From positions 101,390,036 to 101,454,035 of the forward strand of contig CM036168.1 of the NCBI GenBank assembly GCA_020631735.1: a DNA stretch of 64,000 nucleotides. The letters run 5' to 3'. The position numbers and the translations under genes are program-made. Under the pieces are notes generated by a model. The model saw nothing but the letters and a program-made list of their open reading frames with translations. It had not been told where the DNA came from and searched no databases. Of the stretch, positions 11,538-21,778 are shown piece after piece; position 1 is the first letter of the stretch, and every line of letters begins with the position of its first letter. Origin of the DNA: Saccharum officinarum. Its lineage: Eukaryota > Streptophyta > Magnoliopsida > Poales > Poaceae.

Positions 11538-11866
11538 CAGGCCTCGCTTAGTTTCTACCCTAAAACTTTACACCTATCACATCGGATGTTTAGACACATG
11601 CATGGAATATTAAATATAAACTAAAAAAATAACTAATTACACAGATTGCGTGTAATTTGCGAGACGAATCTTTTAAGCCCAATTAGTCCATGATTTGACA
11701 ATAAAGTGCTACAGTAACACATGTGCTAATAAGCATTAATTAGACTTAATAAATTCATCTTGCGGTTTACTGACGGATTCTATAATTTGTTTTTTATTAG
11801 TATCCGAATATCTCATGCAAACACCCCATACAACACCCAAAACTTTACACTCTCAAACTAAATAAC
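11538..11866 (+). mobile_element. MITE related to the neighbouring copies
   Basis: Begins near AGGCCTCGCTTAGTTTC and ends near CAAACTAAATAACC. It carries the same internal landmarks (CATCGGATGTTTAGACACATG, GAGACGAATCTTTTAAGCC, GTGCTACAGTAAC). It is longer than the copy at 11261 and belongs to the same or a sister family. Confidence 0.6.
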
Positions 11867-12224
11867 CACAGTAGAACGTCAGGTGCCGTTTGCCTGCCCT
11901 GCAATGAATCACGGCAGAAGCTCTGTCTACTGCTTAGACGATGACAGTAGACAACGATCTAGTACAGCAAGAAAACAACAATGCAAAACAAATCATTCTC
12001 CTAAAATCTTTAGTGTTATCTTTCTCTCGAGTGACATTCTTCAAGTCTTCCTCCGCACACACAAAGTTTTTTTTAGCAATTGATGTCAAAGGGGATATGA
12101 GCAAACTGATCGTAGATTCTTTGAGTTTCTTGTGGTAGAAACATGTCCATCCGGGTTCAAGTTCTTGACTTGCCAAGGGTGCTCGTATTTTCTTGGATTT
12201 ATTTCAGGATTTAACAGTGCTATG

Positions 12225-12412
12225 CTTCAGTGGTAGGCGACGTCTCTACCGACAACGAGGGACATCTATGGTGACTTCGTGAATCTCGTGATTTGCCGGC
12301 TCAGTCCTTCAAAGGTGCTCATAGGGTAGGGTTAGCGTACGTGTGTTCACCAGGGTGAGTGTACATGCGTGTTGTGGGCGTCTACGTTATATTATGTAAT
12401 TCTAAAAAAAGA
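12225..12412 (+). mobile_element. LINE 3' end relic
   Basis: The sequence AGTGGTAGGCGACGTCTCTACC..GGTGCTCATAGGGTAGGG..GAGTGTACATGCGTG and a short A-run (CTAAAAAAAG) at 12408 resemble the 3' untranslated end of L1-type LINEs of grasses. No coding part is attached. The assignment rests on remembered family resemblance. Confidence 0.5.
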
Positions 12413-12768
12413 TATGATCCAGAGAAGAAAAGGAAGTTAGAATTGACGAGGAGAGAGAATGGTACAAACAAAAAAAAATGTGAGAGAGTAAAGTAAGATT
12501 GGAAGATTGAAGGGGAGCAAAATTTTTCATCTCAAGATGCATCCATCAAGTGGGCTGCTGGGGGCCAAGGCTCATGGGTATATGTTTGTTTATGCATTTG
12601 TTTGAGCATTGCATATGGTTGCTTGCATTGCACTTAATTATGAGATAAATGTTTTCTTGTCGTGATTTGCTATAGCATGCAAGCGATGAGCATTAGAAAA
12701 AAGATGTTAAATCCTTTTATGATCTAACACGCTTTCTAGTGGTGTTCTAGATTAAACGGTGGTACTAA

Positions 12769-12900
12769 GGCCAGTCTCAATGGAGTTTTCACCAAAAGTG
12801 TCATGCACATTAAATAGTCTGTTACATCATAGCCAGAGCGCACTTTTGCATGAAACTGGAAGAGAGAGAGAGAATAGAAAAGTTTCACCATGATGAAACG
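12769..12900. repeat. Possible DNA-transposon end (GGCCAGTCTCAATGG)
   Basis: TAA precedes GGCCAGTCTCAATGG, followed by GTTTCA-rich DNA. This resembles the terminal repeat of a common grass MITE/Harbinger-type family. The matching inverse end was not found before or after the gap, so the element is incomplete or ends inside the unsequenced stretch. Confidence 0.4.
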
Positions 12901-13029
12901 ATAGAGCGTTGTTTTTAAGGCATGGGAAACTGCGTGAAACTCGCGCTGAGTAGCTCAATTCGTTTCATCCACAGGCTGCGGTCTTCTTCGACGCCGGTTA
13001 CGGTCGTAGGCGCAACCTCCATGCGGGCT

Positions 13030-13533
13030 CCGCTGGCCGAGGCATGGCGGCGAGTGGGACCTCTGCCGGCCGTGGCGCGGACGCAAGCGGGACCTCCGCC
13101 GTCGTGGCGGGGATGCGAGCAGGAGACATCCGCCGGCACAGCACGAACCGAGCAGGAGACCTCCACCGGCCGTTGCTCGGACGCGAGCAGGAGACCTCCA
13201 CTGTTCGCGGCGTCCACGGCATGGACGCGAGCGGACCTCCGCCGGCCGCGGCACGACGCGAGCAGGAGACCACGCCGGTGCTTGTACGGACGCGAGCGGG
13301 ACCTCCGCCGCTCGCTGCGCGGTCGCGAGCACGTGCTTCGTCGGAGCTCCGCAGGCCACGGCCACCGGCGCGAGCGCGAGCTCCGCAGCGGGCTCGTCGG
13401 CCGCGGTCACGGGCGTGAGCTCCGCAGCGAGTGGACCTCCGTCGGCCGTGGTGCGAGAGGAAGCTCTGTCGCAGGCTCCGCCGGCCGCGACACGGGGCGC
13501 GTGCAGGAGGCCACGCAGTTGCCGATGCCGTCG
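13030..13533. repeat. GC-rich degenerate minisatellite, cut by assembly gap
   Basis: About a dozen degenerate units of 30-40 bp share GACGCGAGC(A/G)GGA and GACCTCCGCCGGCC cores. They are open in several frames and would encode Arg/Ala/Pro-rich repeats, which I take to be by-products of composition. The array runs directly into the N run, which suggests the assembler failed here because of the repeat. Confidence 0.65.
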
Positions 13534-13633
13534 NNNNNNNNNNNNNNNNNNNNNNNNNNNNNNNNNNNNNNNNNNNNNNNNNNNNNNNNNNNNNNNNNNN
13601 NNNNNNNNNNNNNNNNNNNNNNNNNNNNNNNNN
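13534..13633. other. Assembly gap (100 N)
   Basis: Exactly 100 undetermined bases, the conventional size for a gap of unknown length. Distances and frames across it are not reliable. Confidence 0.99.
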
Positions 13634-14315
13634 TGCTAAATCTCAGACGCCTATTTGCTTGTTTCATTATCTCATGAGAAGAAACCCCCCAGGCCCCCAG
13701 CTTTGGATCAAAATGCTTCTTGAGAATAACTGAAGAACTCAGTTACACGAAAATGAGGACACCATCTCCTGGAGATTCAAATCTTCAGGAAGATATTCAG
13801 CGAGATCAGCATATGACGCGCAATTTGTGGGGGCTGTTCAGGATCAGAACTGGAGCAAGGTATGGAAACTAAAAGTGAAGCCAAAGTGCCGTTCTTCATG
13901 TGGCTGCTGCTCAAGTCAAAATTGCCAACAGCAGACCGAATCAACAAGAGGGGAGGACATGCAGACCCAATTTGCAAGCTGTGCCACTGCAGGCAAGAAA
14001 ATCATTTGCACATGATGGCTAAATGTAGTTACGCCTAAAGATTATGGCGGCAGGTGGGACTCACACACAATGAGCTAGGCATGTTAATCATCACGACAAA
14101 CATTATTAGAGTGGTGGGCGAAGATCATCAAAACACAAGGGCAAGGAAATGAGGAGCAGCGAGCAAGCCTAATAACCTACGCTGCTTGGAATCTATGGAA
14201 GGAAAGATGCCGGCGTGTCTTTGATAACAAGGCACGTACTACACAAGAGCTACTGCAAGACATCAACAATGATGTACAGATGCATTGCCTAGCACACGAG
14301 GATAACCAGTAGCTT
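13634..14315 (+). pseudogene. LINE (L1-type) ORF2 C-terminal relic with zinc-binding RT-associated domain
   Basis: Right of the gap, a frame-broken stretch encodes segments typical of the end of plant LINE ORF2. These include DTISWRFKSSGRYS (about 13760-13800), SAYDAQF and WSKVWKLKVKPKC, then in another frame WLLLKSKLPTADRINKRGG with CKLC...ENHLHMMAKC (about 13900-14028), the zf-RVT domain. Next is WWAKII...AAWNLWKERCRRVF (about 14112-14220), ending at a TAG near 14312. At least two frame changes and an in-frame stop show it is dead. The reverse transcriptase proper would lie left of the gap and is not seen. Confidence 0.82.
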
Positions 14316-15594
14316 TACAGCCGTGTGTTTTTTTTCAGTTCATACTGCATTTCTTTTCTTTTTTCCTCTCTCTCTGTCTTTTTTAGAGGAGTACTGCATT
14401 TCTTGATTGCTAAACACGATGTGTAAAGAAAATTCTGCATGTTTTAATATAGATGCTAGAGTATTGTATTAATCGGAAAGTCCCTACTCATCTTTGAATT
14501 TATCAGCACATATATAGATATAAATGATGTCCATCTTTGTCGTTATTTGAACCAATTCTATCAAATCTGCAGTTCTGGTTTTCTTTCTTGGGCATGGTAA
14601 CTCTGTCTTATTTGCAGAACCGTTTTCACAGCTTATCAAATCAAACTTACAGCTGTTGAAAGAGCAACTATCAAAACATTAGTTTTGGGTCAAGTGCAGA
14701 GCAAGAGAAAGCAAGAACAAGGAACAAACTGAAACACATCTGATATGACCAACAGTAGAATTACCAGGAATTGGCCAATCAAAACTTCATTTGATGATCT
14801 CAAGGAGCATGGCATGCACAACTCACATGTCAACCTGGCCGAGTAAACAGCCACATCACCCTGGAAAAGCCATACATTATGGTGCTGCACATGTAGCACT
14901 GCCCCCAGACAGAGACATGTAACAACCGTGACATGTCATGGATCTGGTTCCCAAGATGGCGCGGAAGATTGAGCCCCCGTTCGGATCGTTCCACGCCATG
15001 CCTGCAGAGGCCTCAAGAGGGCGGTTTAACGTACCGCCGAGCCTTGTAGCTTGTATAGTGTACAGCTTTGTTTTGTTTTTTTGTTTCCCGGGAAGCAATT
15101 TTTTTTGGTATATATGATTAATAACTGGCGCACATTTTGTATCCGTTTTGAATTTATAAGAAGAAGAAAACATATGACCTCATAACTGAAGATACAGCAG
15201 TCATCGATCTCACCGATAAAAAAAAGTTTAGCAACATATTGGTTTTCTAAATTAATTCAAACACATGAACTCATAACTGATTTTGGATTTGTATCCTGGT
15301 TAATTTCTAGTTTTCTTATTCATGTTGGCCATGGTGTAGTGGTACCAATAGGTTGCTTCTGTACAGTGTCTTGAGTGTTGGGTCTGTTTTTTAAAGCTGC
15401 ATCCTATTGTCGTTACTCGTTACAGTGTAGAAGTTCTTTTCCATATTAATTAAAAGACAGATCTCCGTTTCAAAAAAAATGACTTAGGAACTATTCATGA
15501 CAAACTTTTGCCAGTATAATATAAAGACCAGAAATGAGAACATACATATGGGGAAGATTTGCGCCGGATTTAGCCCTATGAGAAGGCCCATCAT
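14316..15594. other. Intergenic DNA and probable LINE 3' tail
   Basis: T-rich and CT-rich DNA to about 14460 may be the 3' untranslated tail of the LINE. The remainder shows no gene, terminal repeat or family that I recognise. Confidence 0.35.
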
Positions 15595-16324
15595 TAGGGA
15601 TGAAAACGAAAATGATAATCTCTGATTTTTGGAAATCATTTTTGAGTTTTTTTTTCTGATTTTTAAGCCTAAAAGGAAATGGTAGCGGTAATCGAAAAAA
15701 CAAAAACGATAACGGTAAAAATAATCAAAAATGAAAGCAAAAATGATTTTGCCCTCTTCCGATCGTTTTCGAAGATTCTCGTATTTAACCGGTAATTAAT
15801 GAATCCTAATTTATTTATAGACTAATAATGCAATTTTTTTAAAGGAACCCATCTACACACACATGCACATAAGACAAATTTTTTTGAAGGGACTATCTAT
15901 ACGGAAGTATTTCGTTTGTATGACAAGAAGGCAATCAGCCAATCACTTACTGCACACGTAACTCTAGCCACGAACGCGAACGGACTCGGGCGACGAGCGC
16001 TTGCACCTAAGATGGTGTGAACTGTATGGTTTCAGCTTGTGATCTTGTCAACGGTGGCTTTATTTATCATTATTATTTGAAATAGGTCGAGTTATATCGA
16101 TCTTCTCATGTTCTATGATTTGACGTGTTTATCATTTTTAAGGATATCGTTCTCATGGATTCCGATCATTATCGATGTATTTTCTGATCGACTACTATCA
16201 TTTACGAAATTACCAGAATATCAGTGCTGTATTCGTTTCCAACAATATCATATTGATTTTGGTTTCGAGAAAAACTATGAAAATGAAAGTAATTTGGTCT
16301 CGATTCCTACCGTTTTCATCCCTA
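15595..16324. mobile_element. Non-autonomous hAT-type element (730 bp)
   Basis: Begins TAGGGATGAAAACG and ends with the inverse CGTTTTCATCCCTA. It is flanked by near-identical 8-bp sequences, CCCATCAT (15587-15594) and CTCATCAT (16325-16332). An 8-bp duplication and a TAGGGATG-type terminus are hallmarks of hAT elements. There is no transposase. The interior is rich in ATCG-containing inverted motifs. Confidence 0.8.
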
Positions 16325-16533
16325 CTCATCATGATTGGTGGGGCCTACTAAATCCGGAGCATGCTGCCTTGTTTTCGGCCCAAACAGGACACTGTATCAG
16401 TGTCTTCTGCAGTCGCGCCGATTTGTGTGCTATCAAAGACCAAGAGGGTATTCGCAAAAGAAAAAAAAAAACCAAGAGGCTAAACTTGAATACTTGATGT
16501 ATGTGCTACACATATGCGCAGTGTGCCTCTGCG

Positions 16534-16651
<118 letters not shown>

Positions 16652-16784
16652 TCTATAGCTAGCTACAAAATAAGTTATTCTGTAGCCACCTCCATTTACG
16701 ATAATTTTATATATTAATTTACGACAATGTCAGTATATATTTACGATAGTTAAATTACTATAACACATAGGGATATTTACCATA

Positions 16785-16787
<3 letters not shown>

Positions 16788-16860
<73 letters not shown>
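16788..16860. repeat. (TA)n microsatellite, internal
   Basis: About 73 bp of alternating AT. It is followed at 16871 by a diverged copy of the element terminus (CTCTGTAGCCGGCTACAGAA). Confidence 0.95.
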
Positions 16861-16864
<4 letters not shown>

Positions 16865-18729
16865 AGAGTATACTCTGTAGCCGGCTACAGAATGTCTTAT
16901 TCTGTAGCCAGGCCGGTCAGCTAGCTGGGCGTTCCGTCCGGTTTGCACGTTTCATGGCTGGCTGGCCTCTTGAGCCGAGCTGACGGTCAGAGCTGCATGG
17001 CTGCATGCAAATTAATATCGCTAGTTACTGTACCGGCCGGCGAGGCAATTTTCACGGTCGCTGATTACTGCATCGCTGCATGTTTCGAGGATGCACCGTT
17101 TGCACGGATATGGCAAGCTTCCTCGTTTACAGTAATTCTTCCTCCAAATTACTTTTTATTAAAGCACATGAAAAGTGGATTCGTCCTGGAGGTAAATTGT
17201 TCACTAGAATCTATGCTGCCTCGTTTTATTAGTTACGATAATCTATTTATTATACATGCAAATTGTTTACTAGAATCTATACCTTTCTACCCTTTCTAGT
17301 TACAGTAATGATTACTAGATTTTTGCAGTAATCTGTACTAGACTTTTACATAATATATTTACTAGATTTATCATAAAATAGTTATAATATTTCAATTGTT
17401 CAAGATGACAGTTGTAATTTTGAGTAAGTTACTATAAAGTCATACGACATTTCAAATATGTCACGACGACAAATTAAGATAGGAAGTTACCACAATTTGA
17501 CGTCAAACAATTTCGAAATAACTAGTTACTATAACTCGAGGCAGAATTATGATAAGAGAGTTAAAATATATATTTAAATTGTCTCAAAATGTAATCAGGT
17601 TGAGAAGGTATCATATTTGAGACAATCTCACTTTGCCAAGGCTCGGTTACAATTGACGGTATCATTTTGGTAGCTGCAATATATCATGGCAATACTAAAT
17701 CCTACATATATGCCATATTGCCATCCATGCAAGTGATTCAACCAATAATATGGGACCGACACAATATTGAAAAAGATATTTGCTTCACTTGCACATTCCA
17801 TTTGGCACTGCAACACAACCAGTCTTTTTCAGGTGCTCGCAGCACAAGCAAAAAGTTTTGTCCAACACCATCAGTACCTCGCTCGCCATAGCTCCATCCT
17901 CGTGAAGGGTAAGCAATAGAAAAAATAAAGCTGAGAAAGTAAGTACTTACCAACAAAAATTGGGAATTAGCAGATGAAAAATATAGTTTAATACTCATGG
18001 AAAAATTAAGCTTGCCATGAACACGATAAGTGAGAATGGGAATTACCATAATGTGGCGTCAATTGATCACTATAAGGACATGGCCAATTTACCATGATAT
18101 ACAGTTACAATAATCAAATGCCTTGAGACCATGCTTTTACTATAATCGGTATATTCATTATAGTAAATTACAACATGAACTTTCACTATAATCTGTATAT
18201 TCATTATAGTAAATTACTATAATTTACATGAATAACCATGCCTTTTCATACAGTTTCATGTATGATTGCTAAAATCAAATTTACGATAGATAACTAATAT
18301 GAGAATAGCCATTTACTAAGATCTGATATCATTCACATATTTGGTTTCACAAGCTCTTTTGGAGACAGATTAGCAAGACTAAATCAATTTTAGACCGCAA
18401 GAAGGGTGACAAATAGTAAAATTCTGCAGCAACAAAGACCGGTACTAGTGAGTCAAATAAGCATCTAGATTTTTTTTACAAACAACTGACGGATCAACTA
18501 GTATTTATATCCGGATAAAATCAAGCAAAATGATAGGACCTAATGGAATCAGAATTCTGCATACAAATCCCCTAAAAAAAAGAATTATGCATACATGGAT
18601 CGAATCGAACAAAGCTAGGCAATCGATTGTAATCGATTGTAAAAAGCATCATTGACAAGACATGAATACGACACGAACTCAAGATTCTCTCACACGACAT
18701 TGAATCGAGCTAATTTCTGATTGCTCACC

Positions 18730-19450
18730 TCAGGGGCTGGCACTGGGCTGGATCTGGTGAATGACAGGGTCCCACATTAGCAACGACACACCCCAAAAAG
18801 TAGACGATTTGCATTGGGAGACCATGGGAACCGACCAAGTCGTGACGTCGCTGGTGGCGGATTGGGGCATCTTTCAGCGGCAAGGAAGCAATTTGGGGCA
18901 TCCGGGCTCCATTCTTCTCTTCATTCGAAGGGATTTGGATCAGCTGAGGGCGGATATGGCGGGCTAGCGACGAGGAGGGGAGGGGGCCTGGCGCCGGCGC
19001 AGTCCGCGTAGCGGCAACGACGGCCTGTTACGGTGGTGCGGCCCAGCGGCAACGACGGCACCCCGCAGCGGCGCGACCGACCCAGCGACGTGGTGGTGCG
19101 GCGGCGTCCCGGCTCCTCCACGCTTTGGGCAACAGCAGATCCAGCGGATCCCTCTTCCTCCCCAACGGCGGCGCACCCTGCATCGACCACCACCCTCACC
19201 GGCGGACGCGGCTGCTCTTCCCCCACGGGCACGGCGGCTCCTCCTTCCAATCGGCGGCCGCGGCTACTCCTCCTCATGCATCCCCTCCTTGCGCGGATGC
19301 GGTCTAGCGGTGGCGGCGAGGAGGGAAGGGGGCAGTGATTTGGTTGGCGGAGGAAGAAGATGCGAGAGTATCTGACATTTTGACGAGGGATCTCGGGAAT
19401 TTGTGCAGGGGAATGAAAAAGGGAGCAATTTGAGGCAACTGCGTGGCTCA
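18730..19450 (-). other. GC-rich block inside the (TA)n-flanked element
   Basis: A GC-rich segment is open for 176 codons on the minus strand (18921-19451) and in shorter frames on the plus strand. It is rich in Arg, Pro and Gly with no recognisable domain. It could be a captured gene 5' end. I do not support it as coding. Confidence 0.3.
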
Positions 19451-19630
19451 CTCCATCTCATAAGCCATACCTTTTGTGTGTTCCTGAAGCCGAGCTGCAA
19501 GATGGCTGCTGAGCCAAGCCGATAGGCACGCGGACATCAGGATGGTTGGGCGCGAGGACCAGACTGGTGACTACGTGGTTTGGGTTCGGCTACAGAATTA
19601 CTTATTTTGTAGCTAGCTATAGAGAAATAG

Positions 19631-19631
<1 letters not shown>

Positions 19632-19700
<69 letters not shown>
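19632..19700. repeat. (TA)n microsatellite, right
   Basis: About 69 bp of TA dinucleotides immediately outside the right terminal repeat of the element ending at 19624. Confidence 0.95.
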
Positions 19701-19702
<2 letters not shown>

Positions 19703-19931
19703 CAGTACATCATACAATACATGCATTCATTTATAGAACTACTATCAGGCCAGTATACAGCAACGGATATAGCAAGAAGCAGTAAATTGGCACTCCCACT
19801 GCGTACATATATGCGTCGCGTATAGTGGGCCTACTTGATGTGCCCATCGACGTAAGTACACACGTACACTTACGAAGTCAAGTAGTACGTATATGAGTTA
19901 TATTCTGATGATGAGTGGCCGATCCATCGTA

Positions 19932-20645
19932 TCAGTTGTTGCTGTTGTCGTCGGCCTTAACCTCGTCGCTGCCGGGGGGGCAGGGACACGGCTTCTTGGG
20001 CGGTGGCGGCGTCTTGGGCGTCGGTGGCTTTGGCGCTGGCGGCCTCGGCGGTGGCTTGGGCTTCGTCGGGGCAGGCGTTGGCGGCTTCGGAGGATCAGGC
20101 GACGGCGGCCTCGGCTTTGGGGCAGGCGGCTTCGGGCCAGGACCAGGCGCTGGCGGGCCGTGGTGGAAGCATTTCTCGCAGCAGCTCTTCAGGCACACCG
20201 TTTTCTCTTTACTAACTGCAAAATGGATTACATACAGAAATAGATCAACACATGGATAGAGAGTATGCGATTAGGATTCCAGGAATAATGTATATATGGA
20301 TCTTGACGACTGTGTGCACATACAGGGTGGGAAGCAGAGGCAGTTGGTGACGACGCACTGGTGGTAGCATTGGGCCGGCAGGTCCTCGAAGCACTCGCTG
20401 AGGCACCTGTCCTTGCACTTGCCGCCCCCGGCGACGGCCGAGACGTTCGAGCCCCCGGCGGAGTGGTGGCCGTCCTTGGCGGCGACGACGTCGTCAACGG
20501 CGGCGGCGTCCTCGTCGTGGCAGGTCCCCGTGCACGACTTGAAGCACTTCCAGTGGTACATGTGCTCGTCGTCCACCGCACTCGCCGCCGCGGCGAGGAG
20601 CGCGGCCACAGCCAGGACGACGCCGAGCGATTTGTAGCCCGCCAT
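19932..20645 (-). CDS. Secreted cysteine-rich protein with proline-rich C-terminal tail (two exons)
   Basis: This is the best host-gene candidate in the window; its function is unknown. Exon 1 runs 20645-20324 and exon 2 20215-19932. The intron (20323-20216, 108 bp) has a strong donor (T|GTATGT) and acceptor (TTTTGCAG|TT), and the frame is kept, giving about 201 residues. Residues 1-23 form a signal peptide (hydrophobic LGVVLAVAALLAAAASA, cleavage before VDDEH), so it should be secreted or enter the wall. The mature part has repeated C-X3-C patterns: KCFKSCTGTC, then KCKDRCLSEC, QCYHQC and NCLC. After the intron comes VCLKSCCEKC. The last ~75 residues are Pro/Lys-rich (PKPPAPKPRPP type) and end in an acidic, Asn-rich tip. 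The build recalls thionin-like or hairpinin-like defence peptides joined to an extensin-like tail, but I cannot assign a family. It lies about 300 bp from the (TA)n element, and exon 1 is GC-rich as in many grass genes. Confidence 0.72.
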
Positions 20646-20740
20646 CGCTCGATTGCTAGCTTAGCTTGTCCCTCTCGATTGCCAGGACGACTGCCGCGCG
20701 CAGCTCTGTGCCTGGGATGCATGGTGTTCCCTTCGGGCCC

Positions 20741-20749
20741 TATATATAC
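20741..20749 (-). promoter_or_regulatory. TATA box of the Cys-rich gene
   Basis: TATATATA on the minus strand, about 95 bp upstream of the ATG at 20645. A start of transcription about 30 bp downstream would leave a short 5' leader of roughly 65 nt. Confidence 0.6.
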
Positions 20750-20759
20750 ATGCTGCGGC

Positions 20760-21343
20760 ACTGCTGCCGCTGCGTGCGCGACGCGCCATGCGTGCATACT
20801 GAAAGCGTGAGGCCGCGGTACCCGGCTCGGCTCGCGGCCGGATGCTGCGTGCACGGAAAACAGCAACTGATGAATCGGTTGGACTGCGGAGTGCGCCGAG
20901 CTGAACGACGTGGGCCGGCCGATCCGCGCGGATTCATGCTTTTCTTGTTCGTGGCACTGGCAATGCTGAGCAGCTTTGCGGTTCGCATGCATGCCTTGCG
21001 CGTTCGTGTGCTTTCCTCGTCGTCGCTCCTCATGTCAGGTGCATGTGAACTTGTCTCAGTTCTGTCTATGTCGTTTTCATTTGCTAATTAATTTGAACTT
21101 TTGCTCATGATCCAACTTTGAAAGCCGCCAGACTCCGAGGGGGCATTGTGCTTAAGAAGAAAACATTCTCACGTTTGTCGAGAAAACCCTACAGACTCGT
21201 AATTTAAGGGTGCATGAGCATGATCCAGTTAGCTTTTGAATGAATTAGAAGTCTTTCAAACGTGGTGGGCCGGTTCCAAACTTCCAATGGATGAAAGAAG
21301 TTAAGTTTTCTCTGAATTTGTGGACTTCTTCTAGTGTTCAAAT
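20760..21343. other. Upstream region of the Cys-rich gene
   Basis: GC-rich to about 21030 (the probable promoter and CpG-rich flank), then AT-rich. No other gene or transposon end was recognised. Confidence 0.35.
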
Positions 21344-21360
21344 AGAAGTTGTTGGAGGAT

Positions 21361-21737
21361 GAGAGGTGCTGGTGATGAAACAGATGGGATTCCTCGACGC
21401 ATAGATGAGACATTCCATGGCAGTCAAAAACACCTACGATAGTATCTTCATCGACCAGCTCAACCCCTCGCATGTTGAGGCAATGCGACAGCTCTTCCCG
21501 GACCCCACAAGGAGAGCGACCAAGGCGCCGCGCAAGCTAGCGCGTCTGATCGCCGATGATGGCTAGGTAGTATGATTTGCGAGTAATAGTCCATGATCTC
21601 CTTATGCTAAGGAGGCAAAAGCCGATTGTGTAACACTAATCTCCCTAGGGTGCCATGTTCGTGATGCGTCGTTACAATTTTTACTATTTCTTGATTTTAA
21701 TACAAAGATGCACAAATCTTTCGCTTATTCGAGAAAA
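21361..21737 (+). mobile_element. 5'-truncated LINE insertion with target duplication
   Basis: The segment is bracketed by AGAAGTTGTTGGAG at 21344-21357 and again at 21738-21751, a 14-bp direct repeat (17 bp with one mismatch). Its right end is CTTATTCGAGAAAAA, an A-rich tail of the type seen on grass LINEs. A truncated insert of about 380 bp, an A-rich 3' end and a variable 7-20-bp duplication together fit LINE retrotransposition. The short open stretch inside (around 21440-21565) may be the end of ORF2, but no diagnostic motif remains. Confidence 0.65.
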
Positions 21738-21778
21738 AGAAGTTGTTGGAGAATTTCGATGACCTTTAAAAGGACGTT

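Noticed and set aside
12922..13677. A 251-codon frame running through the gap
   Set aside because: It depends on translating N as coding and on a GC-rich minisatellite open in several frames on both strands.
19893..20243. Plus-strand Arg/Gly-rich frames over the Cys-rich gene
   Set aside because: They are shadows of the proline-rich exon on the opposite strand.
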